This document shows, piece by piece, positions 21,901-31,985 of a stretch of DNA of 63,182 nt. The stretch comes from Porphyra umbilicalis (taxonomy: Eukaryota > Rhodophyta > Bangiophyceae > Bangiales > Bangiaceae). Location: the NCBI GenBank assembly GCA_002049455.2, contig KV919151.1, forward strand, positions 1-63,182, given 5' to 3'. Position 1 is the first letter of the stretch; every line of letters starts with the position of its first letter. Under the pieces are notes generated by a model. It ran no database searches. It saw only the letters and a program-made list of their open reading frames with translations, and was not told the origin of the DNA. Both the position numbers and the translations under genes were made by a program.

Positions 21901-23372
21901 TCTTCATCGCTGTGATGAAAATGCTTGGCATTGAAACGGTTCGCACCACGGCGTATCATCCCCAAACCAATGGGCAAGTTGAACGGTACAATCGTACCAT
22001 GGCTACGCAGCTGCGACACTACGTCGCCGACGACCGATCACGATGGGATGAGCTACTCCCGGTAATCACCATGGCGTATAATAGCCAACCACATCGGTCG
22101 ACGGGCATCGCCCCATTTGAGCTTGTTATCCCAAGGCGGATCCCCAACCTCACGGTTCGCAACTTGCCCCCGGGCACTCCGCTTACCAATAAGGGAACGC
22201 TCAAGGATGGGTCACCCCTAGCTCGCAAGCGCGAGTTCATGGCCCGCCTGCGCAAGCAGATCCCCATCGTGGTCGAGGCCTTGCGTAAGACGCAACAACG
22301 TTACAAACGTAACTTCGACCATCGGGTCGCAACCCGCAATGCGGACGTCAAGATCGGCGACTACGTATACACGACCAACCACGATCGGCAAAACAAGCTG
22401 CAAAGCAAAGCCATTGGCCCCTTCGTGGTCGTCGACGCGGACGCGGACGCCTCCACGTTTGTCATTGACATTGACGGCGAGGAGAAACGCGTCAGCAGTG
22501 ACCATGTCACCCCCGCTCCTCGTCCAACGACGACGGACAAGGTTCCACACCCCTTGCTAGATGGTCTAGACCAACGCAAGTCAACCCCGGCAACTGCCGA
22601 TGAGTATGTGATCGACAAACTCCTAGGCTTACGCCAGACGGGTGACAGCTATAGCGCTAAGGTGCGCTGGTTCGACTACGGGTTGAAAGACGACACCTGG
22701 GAACCCCTGGAGAACCTCCCCCGCAACCTGGTGGTGCGTTTCCTTCGACAGAAGAAGAAGCATTTACCGGGGTACGAGTGGCAAACGCCAACGCGACGAA
22801 GTCGCCGACAGGCCGGGCTCACAACCGTGGCCAACATCGTCATGGACTCCACGTGGATACCCACTATCCAACATGTCCATGTTACCGGTGACGGAGTTAT
22901 CCATGCCGACGTCGCGTGGACAGAGTCAAGTACAGACGTTGCACTTAAGGAAGTAATTCCTGTTGCGTGGCTCAAGTCCACTCTGCCGTCCATGACGCGC
23001 AACTTTGCGTATGACCCCAAACTCGCCTTGCGGCATTTCCCTCGGCTGAACCGTGTTTACGGTCCGTACACATATGTGTGGCCGAAGTCCGCGCAGGCGA
23101 CACTGATCGGGAGCGATCCCCCTGTGCCAGTGCTCCCCAACGGGTTTCTGGTACCTCCGGTACAACACTTGGACTCAGTCCTTCGACGCTTGGTAACAAC
23201 CACTGAGGAAGCAACCGTGGTAATACCACAATGGACCAACACCAGTTGGTACGCTACTGCCATACGTGCATGTTTCGAGTACGAAGTGCTTTTATCAGCA
23301 GACTCAAGGGATGAAAATCCCACACCATGGGCCATGCTGGCGTGCCACTTCCTTCATCGCTATGATGACTGA
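18783..23372 (+). CDS. Gypsy Pol polyprotein with chromodomain
   Basis: Open frame of 1,529 codons in the -1 frame relative to gag; the real product probably begins by frameshift at 18903-18909 as a Gag-Pol fusion. Domains in order: aspartic protease (LDTGAG, Asp codon at 19059); RT (FCVDYRRLNN, YLDD at ~20379); RNase H (from ~20825); integrase with HHCC finger (~21484-21620) and D-D-E core (LSVDIFGP, ILSDQGPQF, GQVERYN); chromodomain at ~22606-22740 (EYVIDKLLGLRQ, KVRWFDYGLKDDTWE). About 210 residues follow the chromodomain, ending VVIPQWTNTSWYATAIR...YDD. That part is also present in copy A and has no family I can name. No disabling mutation is seen. Confidence 0.95.
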   Translation: MCRALSPSRASATAYRRSCPCRRQRRGRRSRASGRRRGRLEKRLGRVPDLGLPGGTRKRTVTRLLRRALRHYEIAATLGPCLRIMRSCRPVLDTGAGVNIVRTSVLPSNWMAYAEELTTLPRIRDANNNRLVTKYAIHLYVDTGGVRLFDRFLVADNLSVPCILGTEFIEQNIEGILPRFRKIVWQEHVRCTEEQPRPTPILACLNDSAWDRHWQDKPARVRACKQVRVNGHKEEWIMATCDTPGMVTITPNIRLCRHKSMAVARGIAIVKPDEPFLVKLCNFGKDQVIVRKNSTLGFAEPYQGPMLSAVLDDNTPKGGTDNSSDDASRDPLEDLDLSEAPEYLHKQIRDMLKTHSSMWDGTLGVIRATEHAIVTPPDALPIRAQPYRTGPFKRQIIADQINKMLKLNVIAPSHSAWASPVVIVPKKNGKARFCVDYRRLNNITKKDAYPLPRMEDCLDSLGDAQVFTSLDCTAGYWQVPLRKDDQEKTAFTTHCGIYHWLSMPFGLTNAPATFQRALDIILSGLKWQICLVYLDDVIIFSANAEQHVKDVDTVLHRLREAGVTLNLEKCTWFSDEVEYLGHIVRPGQLHVHNKNVDALKHAKFPTTKTQLKSFLGMCNVYRRFVKDFAKRAKPLNALTRAEIPPDLPPPTDVAIAAFEDLRNALLCPPVLALPKANRKLVVDVDACADQVGCTLLQEEPGELLHPVGYWSRGLTAAEQNYSTTERECLGVVWAVLKLRHFLDGQRFLIRTDHPALSWIYSTTDSSGRLMRWRLRLSEYTFDMVYKPGASHHLPDFLSRASTVAPPEDIHDDIPCLALAETANGLRTGRYTGTDTPEPVEFDDVVEAQQTDDFCVEMSTRVERGTAKAFFRDEHHALYRRAPYGNQLVIPKSLRERVLTLEHHATVAAHPGMNRMYYTMRKAYYWPSMVTDIHSTITKCTTCAQNRLALRRHTTPLTLFQATEPLTELSVDIFGPIPASKKGNRFILVITDRFAKLTKCVALRRITAMSVASAIIDAWVSAYGPPDRILSDQGPQFMSNFFIAVMKMLGIETVRTTAYHPQTNGQVERYNRTMATQLRHYVADDRSRWDELLPVITMAYNSQPHRSTGIAPFELVIPRRIPNLTVRNLPPGTPLTNKGTLKDGSPLARKREFMARLRKQIPIVVEALRKTQQRYKRNFDHRVATRNADVKIGDYVYTTNHDRQNKLQSKAIGPFVVVDADADASTFVIDIDGEEKRVSSDHVTPAPRPTTTDKVPHPLLDGLDQRKSTPATADEYVIDKLLGLRQTGDSYSAKVRWFDYGLKDDTWEPLENLPRNLVVRFLRQKKKHLPGYEWQTPTRRSRRQAGLTTVANIVMDSTWIPTIQHVHVTGDGVIHADVAWTESSTDVALKEVIPVAWLKSTLPSMTRNFAYDPKLALRHFPRLNRVYGPYTYVWPKSAQATLIGSDPPVPVLPNGFLVPPVQHLDSVLRRLVTTTEEATVVIPQWTNTSWYATAIRACFEYEVLLSADSRDENPTPWAMLACHFLHRYDD
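18903..18944 (+). promoter_or_regulatory. Candidate -1 ribosomal frameshift signal
   Basis: Heptamer G-AAA-AAC at 18903-18909 sits two codons before the gag stop. The zero frame reads AAA AAC GTC TAG; slipping back one base reads GAA AAA CGT CTA and enters pol. After a 6-nt spacer (18910-18915) comes a perfect 6-bp stem, GCCGGG (18916-18921) with CCCGGC (18939-18944), whose 17-nt loop can add GCCC/GGGG pairing. Slip site, spacer and stem have the geometry of known -1 signals. The first base is G rather than the A of the classic A-AAA-AAC, which should lower efficiency. Confidence 0.65.
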
Positions 23373-23690
23373 CAAGAAACTGCGAAGTTGATACGCCGAG
23401 TGCGCGCGCGAGCGCGGTTGCGGACGAAAATGTCGTACGGACTCTGGTCAGTAATGACCGGGATCCCATCGACCACCTCGGTCGGGCCAACGTGCGCGTA
23501 GAACGAGCCGCGAGGCTGAGGCGAACATGCATCTCCGGGTCGGTGGACCAAACGACATCGGGTCCGTCACCCGCAACGGCGTGAGCCACGTGCGCCGCGC
23601 CGCCGGCAGTTGCCGCCCTTGCCCGCGTTGCCGGCTCTCGACGCCCGCGCCGCAAGGCGAATCGCCCGCGTCGCCGGCCGTTGCCACCCT
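23360..23690 (-). pseudogene. Antisense ORF remnant in gypsy copy B
   Basis: The minus strand next to the pol stop encodes a block homologous to that of copies A and C: FYAHVGPTEVVDGIP, VITDQSPYDIF, VRNRARARTRR, ending SCQSS-stop at 23360. The upstream part (STDPEM) is in another frame because one base is missing between the two compared with copy C. The rest of the ORF seen in copy A (about 1.4 kb) is absent here, so copy B has a deletion derivative of the tail although its gag and pol are intact. Confidence 0.5.
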
Positions 23691-24720
23691 TGCCCGCGCC
23701 GCAAGGCGAACTGCCTGCGCCGCAAGGCGAATCGCCCGCGCCGCAAGGCGAACTGCATGCGCCGCAAGGCGAATCGTCCGCGCCGCAAGGCGAACTGCCT
23801 GCGCCGCAAGGCGAATCGCCCGCGCCAGCGGCTGTCGTCAACCGCGCCGCCAGGCGAGCCGCCCGCGTCGCTGGCCGATGCCGCCCTTGCCCGCGCTGCC
23901 GGCCCTCGACGCTCGCGCCGCAAGGCGAATTGCCCGCGTCGCCGGCCGTCGCCACCCTTGCCTGCGCCGCAAGGCGAATCGCCCGCGCCAACGGCTGTCG
24001 TCAACCGCGCCGCCAGGCGAGCCGCCCGCGTCGCAGGCCAATGCCGCCCTTGCCTGCGCCGCAAGGCGAATCGCCCGCGTCGCTGGCCGATGCCGCCCTT
24101 GCCCGCGCCGCATGGCAAATCGCCCGTGCCGCCAGGCGAACCGCCCGCGTCGCTGGCCGATGCCGCCCTTGCCCGCGCAGCCGGCCCTCGACGCCCGCGA
24201 CGCAAGGCGAATCGCCCGCGTCGCCGGCCGTTGCCGCCCTTTCCCGCGCCGCAAGGCGAACCACCCGCGCCACCGGCTGTTGTCGACCGCGCCGCAAGGC
24301 AGAAATTACCCGCGCCGCCAGGCAAACCGCCCGCGCCGCCGGCCGTTGCCGCCCTTGCCCGCGTTGCCGCCCCTCGACCCCCGCGCCGCCAGGCGAACCA
24401 CACTTGCCGACGCCGCGCTTGGCCAACGGGCGCGCCGCCCGCACCGCCGGGCGTGCCACCCTTGCCGCCGCCGCGCTTGGCCACCGGGCGCGCCGCCCGC
24501 GTTTCCGACCTTGTCGACCTTGCCGTCCTTGCGCCTTGCCGCCCTTGCCGACCTTGCCTTCCTTGCGCCTTGCCGTCCTTGCCGACCTTGCCTTCCTTGC
24601 TCCTTGCCGCCCTTGCCGCCCTTGCCGCCGTCGCCGCCGGGCTTTCCGCCCTTGCCGCCGTCGCCGCCGGGCTTGCCGCGCTTGCCGCCGTGCGCGCCGC
24701 CCCCCCCACCCAGCGCAAAC
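23590..24720. repeat. GC-rich tandem repeats in gypsy copy B tail
   Basis: Arrays of GCCGCAAGGCGAA-type units. At about 23697-23830 the unit is 21 bp and two versions alternate (GAACTGC and GAATCGC), giving a 42-bp higher-order period. Further on, CCTTGCCG-type units dominate to 24720. Several frames on both strands stay open because the units lack stops. This is the reverse-complemented counterpart of 1260-1562 in copy A. Confidence 0.8.
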
Positions 24721-24898
24721 CCACACTCACCGGGCCCACCACCTCGCGGTGTGCCACCTTGCGGCGGCGCACCCCTACTCAACCTTGCCGTTAGGCCTCA
24801 ACCTGTGCGCGAGCACGATGACACGGGATGGCCCCGTGCCGACAACCGCAGACCCGTACAAGACACGGTGGTCACCGGCCGCAGGGTACGCACCCTTC

Positions 24899-24919
24899 CC
24901 CCCCCCCCCCCCCCCCCTT
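24899..24919 (+). repeat. Poly-C run of about 20
   Basis: A long C homopolymer within the gypsy copy B tail, flanked by TT on both sides. Its length is likely to be unreliable in any assembly. Confidence 0.8.
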
Positions 24920-25384
24920 CCCCTCGGCAACAAGCGCCCGCGTCCCGGCTTTCGCCTTCTCGCCGGGGTAGTCGAACCCCGACGAAGCTGGCGCCACACG
25001 GCACCGACGATGGTCACCCCAGCACGTGCTGCTCGACGCGCCGCCGCGAACAAGGGTCTTAACCCTGGCACCCGCGCCCGCCTCCGCACCAACGTACCCA
25101 CACGCGTGGAACCGCCCGCGCCGGCACGCCTACGCGTAAGCGTCGAGCTGACCCGCAGATCAACCTGCCCGCCACGCACGCACGCGCGTGCGTGATCGGA
25201 CGGTCGCGGCCGACGCCGGCGAACCGCCACCTCCCCCCAATCGGGACTGAGCGGCGCGCCCCTTCGCGACTCCCGCCGCCCGGGCAGTTACGCCCGCGCG
25301 GGCCCGTAAGAGGCCGCGATCGCCCAATCGGGTTTCACCATCCTCGGATCTCACCGGGACGGTTCGAATCTCGCGTTGGAGGTA

Positions 25385-25779
25385 TGTAGCATATCTCTGC
25401 TACCAATTGGCAATTAGCCACGAGTAGCCCCCTTGACTGGCCGAATCCACGGATGTGTGTGACTCGGCTTGTGGCACGCCCTTTGGGGGGTTACTTCCGC
25501 ATTGTTTATTTTTTATTTGCTTGTTTGCTTGCCTGTCTTATCTGTCTGCCGGCACTCATTACGATCGCTTGATCGGATGGTCGATCGACCAGTGCCGTTG
25601 TTTGTATTAAACCACCGTGGGTCCGGGGTCGCCGTCGTGGGCACCACCCGGCTCCCCATCGGATGCCCTTCAACAAAAGGTCTTTCTTCCTCGCCGCGAC
25701 GGCGATAGAACTCGCTTTATTGCTTGGCTACGGTCGGTCTCAGTACACTGGTAATTGAACTAACGTTATTAATACCACA
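25385..25779 (+). repeat. 3' LTR of gypsy copy B
   Basis: 395 bp, preceded by a short purine tract (TTGGAGGTA) that may serve as the plus-strand primer, and followed by TSD GATGT at 25780-25784. It differs from the 5' LTR at one site. Confidence 0.96.
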
Positions 25780-26590
25780 GATGTGGTCGGTTCACATTGG
25801 CCTCCCATGCGTTTTTCATGGCACATCGTCGGCAGCCGCGCCCACCGCATCTCAGCCGCATCTCACTGCACTTCGGCTGCATTTTGCAGACCATCGCATT
25901 TTCGAAAGCTTCGCACGACAGGCCTGCAGATGTCGTCATATGTGAGTCCAGATGCATGGATTCTTTGCAAAGCAATGTCATCCGTTTAACCGGCTGCGGC
26001 GGGGGGATGTGTAATTTGATTAATGTATTTCCTACTTCCTTCAAGCCTTAACGGCTCGCTAATTCTTGTTCAGGCATCCGCCGGTTATCCCGTCACGGAT
26101 GGAGCTTGCCGCCACTTGCCGTCACTTGCATGAAGTTGTCGCCACTTGACTTGAGCTGCCTTCCAGGCAGGCCACTTGACAACCTGACATCAGCGGCCTG
26201 CTGTGTCTGGCACCCGTGTCGGGTGGTCAGACACACTGTCGCAGACACCGGGCACACCACCCTGACACTGTCGTGTCCGGAAGCACAGCCGTGGCTGCTT
26301 CTGAACTGCGGTGCTGGGGCCCCGGGCGAGTCGGAGCTGTGCAACGGGCCAAGTCGAACTGATCAGGTTGCATTTATACTGCACCTGCATTGCATCTCCG
26401 TTCATGGCAACCTCAGCACAGGTGCGTGCCTTCCACGTATCTCCTGGCCAACTCACCCGCCACAGGCGCGGGCGTCATGTCCCCAGCGCGTGAACGAAAA
26501 AAATGGGCTCATCATAGGCAACCAAGAGTAGCACAGGACGAGAAAAGGGCGCAGGGGAGGCGTCAGTTCGTGCGTCCATGAAAAGCACAA
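25780..26590. other. Right flank of copy B, no gene recognised
   Basis: Mixed-composition sequence that continued from 16643 before the insertion. Short open frames occur on both strands without domains, splice support or good starts. Around 26150-26290 a GACAC/GTGTC-rich patch gives small inverted repeats. Confidence 0.4.
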
Positions 26591-26591
26591 G

Positions 26592-27644
26592 GTGGCGCCC
26601 CCCCCCCCACACACACACCCACCCCCCCCCCGCCCCCACCCCAACTTACGCCCACACCCGTGCCGCTGCCGCCACCGCCGTGGCCACCCGTCCCAGGTGA
26701 GCGGCGGCGCCCAGGGCGGCCTCCTCCCGCCCTCCCCCCCCAACTACGCCCAAACCCGAAGCAGGCCGTGGCCTAACGCCCCCAACCCCCTCCCCCCCAA
26801 ACACCCACCTACACCTGCCAGCGGCCTCTTGCCGCCCTCCCCCGCATCCACGGCCAAACCCGCGGGGTGCGCTGCCACCCCAGTGGTCTTACACCCCCCT
26901 TGCACCCCCCCCCTTCAAACCGGGGTCGCCATCGCCGCCGCCACCGCCGTTGCCGCCGCCGTCGGGGGCGTCGCCGTCGCCGCCGCGACCACCCTTGCGG
27001 CCGACATTGGCGCCGTCGGCGCCGTCGCTGCCGCCACCGCCGTTGCCACCTCCTTTCAGGGTGTCGTAGTTGCCGCCGCAAATGCCATTGCCGCCGCCGT
27101 TGGGGGCGTCGCCGTTGCCGCCGCCACCGCTTTTACCGCCGCCGTCGGGGGCGTCGCCGTTGACGCCGCGACCGCCCTTGCCGGCGACAGCGGCGCCGTC
27201 GGCGCCGTCGCTGCCGCCACTGGCGTTGCCGCCGCCGTTGGGGGCGTTGCCGTTTCCGCCGCCACTGCCATTGCCGCCGCCGTTGGGGACGTCGCCGTTT
27301 CCGCCGCCACTGCCCTTGCCGCCGCCGTCGGCGCCGTCGGCGCCGTCGCTGCGGCCAGCGTTGCCGCCATTGCCGCGGCCGCTGCCGCCGCCGCCGTCCT
27401 CGTTGCCGCCGTCGGCGCCTATGCCGCCATTGCCGCCGTCACCGCCGTCGCTGCCGCCCCTGCCGCCGCCGCCGCCGCCGCCGTCGCCGCCGTCGCCGCC
27501 GCCGTCGCCCCTCTCGCCACCACCGTCGCCGCCGTCGCCGCCGCCGTTACCGCCGTTGCCCCGCCGCCCCGTGGCTGCTCCACAACCACCGCATGCCCGT
27601 GGCCGGGCGGCCTTGGCGGGCGTCGGGTGGCGGCGGCGGCGGAA

Positions 27645-27675
<31 letters not shown>

Positions 27676-28085
27676 CGGTCGCGGTGGGCGCGCCGACCAC
27701 TCCGCCGCCGACGGCGGGGGGTACGTCCGCCACGCCGACGGCGGCCGTGACGGCGGTGGCGGGGAGGGCGGTGAGGAGGAGGCGGCGGCACGAGGCCAGG
27801 GCCGTCCACGTGTGGTGGCAGGGCCGCGCGGGGACGCCACCACCGCCGCCGTCGTCGCCGCCGTTGCCATTGTGGTAGAGGGCGGGTGGGTGGCACACAG
27901 GAGGGAGAGGGCGGTGCCGGTGCCGGTGGTGGCCGCTGCCGCAAAGGCGGCCGTCGACGGCCGTCGCGTCACGGACGGCGCGGCGTGGCGCGTGGCCGCC
28001 CCGCCGCCGCCGCCGCCGCTGCCGGCCGCCCCGGCGCGCGGGGCGTCACGGCGAGCCGCGTGCGCGGCGGCGGGGCGGGCCGGTG

Positions 28086-28124
<39 letters not shown>

Positions 28125-28140
28125 GGCCGCCAACCACCAT
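26592..28140. repeat. GCC/GGN triplet-periodic low-complexity tract
   Basis: From about 26920 to 27580 the plus strand is a C-rich array of GCCGCC, GCCGTTGCC and GGGGGCGTC words with 3-base periodicity; from 27620 to 28130 G-rich GGCGGC runs appear on the same strand. All frames are largely open. The plus strand would give Ala/Val repeats (26592-27878) and the minus strand Gly-rich GGN repeats (27944-26889). Either could be coding, but no start context or domain decides, so I call a repeat tract. Confidence 0.6.
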
Positions 28141-28368
28141 TTCCTCGCCGTGATCCAGGGGGAGATCCCACGAGCTCCCTCAAAACATACAGAACTATCC
28201 CGATCTCCAGTTCGCCACTGAGTTGACAGAACTATTTAGAAAACAACATCGAGCACTGATGTACAAATGACGAACGATTTCCATTCAAGAACAAGAAGTC
28301 GGAATTCGAAAACGAGAAATAGCCGCCGAAGATGTGAACAAATACTCCGGTAGTGCAAATGTGGGATT

Positions 28369-28692
28369 CTACGGCCAATCACAGTGCTCATAGAAAACAG
28401 TTCCACGAAGAATTACATACTGATAAACGACTTGTTCAAGGATGCTCAAGAATTGAAATCTTCTTAAGAAAGTTTTTGAGCACCTGACTATTCTTGAGAT
28501 CAGTTCTATGAATTCTCTTCGGTAGTTCTTTGTGGCGTGCTCGAGCTTGACCGCTGCGGCGGCGGCCGTCCAGACTGTGGCGGCGGCAACGGACGCAGTT
28601 GCAAACAGCTCGTCAGGCACGGCGACTCTTGTGGGCGAGACGACACATGTGTGGCCGTGACCGTCGCGACAGTCCACCCCATCGTCCGCCAT
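28369..28692 (-). CDS. Hypothetical small protein
   Basis: 107 aa from an ATG at 28692. The first ~60 residues (MADDGVDCRDG..., an Ala-rich helix, then KLEHATKNYRREF) are not low complexity and look codon-like, while the C-terminal part lies in AT-richer sequence and may instead be an intron read through. No family recognised. The lack of any homologous or splice evidence keeps this weak. Confidence 0.25.
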   Translation of the reverse strand: MADDGVDCRDGHGHTCVVSPTRVAVPDELFATASVAAATVWTAAAAAVKLEHATKNYRREFIELISRIVRCSKTFLRRFQFLSILEQVVYQYVILRGTVFYEHCDWP

Positions 28693-29206
28693 GCCCCCGC
28701 CCGACTGTGCGCAATCCCTTCGCCCCACTTTCCGCCTCGCCCCACCCCGCCGCGCCTCCCCGCCCCCGCATAACCCCCCTCCTAACCCGCCGCTGCCCCA
28801 CAGGTACCGCCGCTCTGGCCGGCCCCCTCTCCCGCATCGCCTGTTTTCCTCCCTCCGCCTCCCTCCGGTTTTGGCGGCGCGCTACCCGCCAAGCCCCATC
28901 CCCCCCGGCACCCTAACCCACCATGGGCGGCGGCGGCGGCACCGTCGGCGGCGCCCCCCCCCCCCCCCGCCGCCCCCCTTGTCTGGAGGGGGCGGCTGGA
29001 CGTGGCCGCCGCCGACGCGGAAGGGGCGGGGGGGGGGGGGTGCTGCGGTTGGTGCACCCTACAGACGCGGACCTCCACGTACACACGTACGTGCTGGAGG
29101 GGGGTTCCGGATGGAGGGGGGTCCACCGCCGCCGGCGGGGGGGGCGGCGCAGCCGACGGCGACGCGGGCCCCGACGGCGTCGCCCTTGACGGCGCCGAAA
29201 TCAGAG

Positions 29207-29316
29207 CCTGAATCACTGCCAAACGTGTGATAGAGATGCTCTCAGACGGCCTCGAAGGCCCTTTTTTTGAGGCTCGCGCACAGCCCAAGTCATTCGGGAG
29301 TGTCTTGGCCGTGAGA
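29207..29316. repeat. 110-bp direct repeat, copy 1
   Basis: Runs from CCTGAATCACTGCC to GGCCGTGAGA. About 85-90% identical to 29439-29548, in the same orientation 232 bp away. The minus strand of both is open and encodes similar peptides (SITRLAVIQ), so it might be a duplicated exon or a small mobile-element remnant. Confidence 0.7.
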
Positions 29317-29438
29317 CCTCTGTTAGCATCTACATGTTTTTGCTGACATTGTACTGCATTGGATGACATTGGATGACATCTCACCCGTCAGACCTCTTCC
29401 ACGAGTGGAAGCTCTTCGGGTCCTCGCCACACCAAAGT

Positions 29439-29548
29439 CCTGAATCACTGCCAAGCGTGTGATGGAAATGCCCTCAGACAGCATCAAAGGCCCTTTTCCG
29501 GAGGCTCGCGCACAGGCCAAGTCATTCGGGAGTGTCTTGGCCGTGAGA
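29439..29548. repeat. 110-bp direct repeat, copy 2
   Basis: Second copy of the repeat at 29207-29316, with scattered substitutions and little length change. Confidence 0.7.
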
Positions 29549-31980
29549 GCTGTTCAACCCAGAATCGTGGTCGCATTAGAGACGCCCGTCCTCGCTGTGG
29601 GTCTCTCTGGTGGCGTCGAGAAGGCACACCTGCGTGATTGGCGATTGTTAGACCACAGGTCCAACGAATCATCTGCAATCAGTCCTGCACGGACTCGGTT
29701 AACTTCCTGTAGCCCCCCAGCACGTGGTCAAAAAACGTTCCTCGTGCTTGTTTACAGGCACGGCGACGCTCACTTGGGCCACTGGGCGCACTGGGGTGGA
29801 TTGAGGACCCACCCTAACGCTTGAGATGCAGATGAAATGATGTCCTAACCGGATCGGAGAACTCCAGTCGACACAGTTGTTGCGGATGGCCGGATGGTTG
29901 CACGCATTTGCCTGCCTTTGGTATCATTATGGACTGACCTAAGGTCAGGTTGGCGGTCAAGTCCTCACGCTCCCAGTCTTAGAATCGACCGGTCGCAGCC
30001 GAGGACATTGCAGCAGAGAAATGACATATACGGACTAGAAAATGACGACAAGATGCAAAAAAGTATTTCTTGGAGCACGTCGAGAGCCGTCCCGATGTCA
30101 TGTACAGCGCTCGAGATGCGGTGCGATGCAGAAAATGACATCCAGATGCAGGTGGGCACGGCTGCCGACGATGAAGCAACTGGAGCGCAGAGGGACGCTT
30201 GGTCAAAGCCATGGCGTTGTCTCGCGCAACCGCTCAGGCCAGACCTGAGTCTCACTACCCAGAATAAAATGTCGCTTCGGCCCTACCGTCGTTTCTCGCC
30301 ATCAGTTGCAGCTCAGCGGCGTCGGTGGTGGCACTGTCTTCTTTCGCCAGGAACACAGCCTGCAACCCTGCCGAAGTCACACTCGTAGGTTTGCACTTGA
30401 TGCTTAGTAACATGGCGTATGACGTCTAATGTCGACTTGGATGCACTGTTGTGTTACTTATGTGTACTTCTGCTCTGTCGTAAAGGCGCTCGATGATGAT
30501 ATTCATGACCAACTCCCCTGGCCTTTAGGACAGGGTACTATCCAACATGCGCATAGGGGCCCCCATTCTTTTCCGAGCTAGGGCACGTTGCGAGAGTACT
30601 TGCGAAAAAGCGGGGTGGCCGCGGAGAGACCTCGTACGGCTCAGGCGGGCGTAGCCATACGGTGAGTAAGACATGGTTAAAAGCATCACTCTGCAACGTA
30701 TCTCTGCATGTGTTTTGGCAGCATGGCCGTACGTTGGGCGTTTGTGAGGTCCGAACATGTGAAGGAAGGGTTTTTTTCTCGTTCAGATGGCTTGAAACGG
30801 GGGTCTGTGCTTCAGACGAGCTGGAAACGAGGATGCGTGCTGCATATGACCGCGTCGGGTGAGGAATTGAGGGCGAAATTGGTGGAACCTGCCCCTGAGA
30901 TGCTCCAGACGGTGTTTTTATTCTTCAAAGTTTTGAACACGCAGCAGAGGGCCAAGATCGGGGACAGCCGAGTCGCGTGGAATGTGGTCTGACCGTGGCG
31001 CGCAGTGACTGGAGCGGGCAGTCGCAAGTGGCGTGATGCAGCTGCCCGCGTGGTGCTGTGCGCGGGCATCGTCGGAAACCCGGTGCCGCCTGACGAAACC
31101 CAACCGGCACAGGACGAACCCGAACGTCACGAAGTCGTTAGGCTTTTGTTCGAGTGTTCGTCCGGCGAACGAACGCCGGATGTTCTCCGGTTTTCGTCCG
31201 ACAGAGTGACAATCCGCCCACAGCGACCTGTCAGAGAGGTGCTTGTCAACGCCTCTGTGAGAGGCATACACACAGCCAGCCCGGCTCGAAGTCGATTTCC
31301 ATGACTGCCCCAGATCTTAACAAAAACAAACATGGGCCAACCAGAGTCCGTCTGGCGGCAAGGTCACCAAGTCTATCAGACAAGTCAAGCCTCGAGTGCT
31401 GGTGCAACTCCAAGTCCGAATGAGAAGGCGCTCCTGGAGCATCATGAGAGCGTCCTGCAATCGACCGCAGACAAACTATTGTATTGATGAAGAAGTTAGG
31501 TGTTTGATTTTTCAAACATGGGCACCCAACCGTGCCTGTCGTACGGTCTTGCCGGGGAAAGGAGAGGTGTGCCGGTCTGGAGTGGAAGCGTCAGGAGAGG
31601 GGCGAGCTCTACGAGAGCAACCGACACATCTTACTGACAGGGCAGTCCTTGCCTTTTCTGACTCTTCCATGTCCGCCATCCTCCCCTCGTCGACACTCAC
31701 GCACTCTGGTTGCCATGCTGCCGAAGGAGCTTTCCTGCATCTGGGGCGGCAGCAGCGGACAAGAGATGGAGGATACTGTGGAGGCGCAAGTTTTACGACG
31801 CGGGGGAGCGGCAATGGCTGCGTACGTCGATAGCGGTGGACGTGGAGGAGGACAGCGGCGTCGGTGGGAGGGGGGCAGCGGTGGGCGGGGCGTGGGAGGT
31901 CGGAAGGGACGAGGTCTGGACGTGAGCAAGAAGGGGCAGGTGCAGGGAAGTGTGGAGAGTTGAGGCGTGGGGAGGGAGGG
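29549..31980. other. No gene supported
   Basis: Moderate-GC sequence with open frames of at most about 165 codons (for example 29894-30388 plus and 31271-30918 minus). None shows a domain, a repeated conserved motif or splice-consistent neighbours. A G+C-rich inverted repeat CCGGCG...CGCCGG lies near 31170. Confidence 0.4.
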
Positions 31981-31985
31981 GAAAG

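Larger units (their letters stand above)
16644..25779 (+). mobile_element. Ty3/gypsy chromovirus copy B, intact, 9,136 bp
   Basis: Complete LTR retrotransposon: 395-bp LTRs at both ends (TGTAGC...CCACA), 5-bp TSD GATGT at 16639-16643 and 25780-25784, primer-binding site, gag, pol in the -1 frame, and a ~2-kb GC-rich tail before the 3' LTR. The LTRs differ at one position (CCCATCA versus CCCATCG near 16920 and 25660), so insertion is recent. Pol order is protease, RT, RNase H, integrase, chromodomain, which places it with chromoviruses, whose chromodomain can steer integration to modified chromatin. No stop or frameshift interrupts gag or pol, so it may be autonomous and active. Confidence 0.96.

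Noticed and set aside
23567..24772. 401-aa open frame on the minus strand and ~500-aa frames on the plus strand in the gypsy tail
   Set aside because: They lie over GC-rich tandem repeats lacking stops in any frame; no start context, domain or conservation distinguishes one.
26592..27878. 428-aa Ala/Val-rich ORF
   Set aside because: Triplet low-complexity sequence; several other frames on both strands are equally open.
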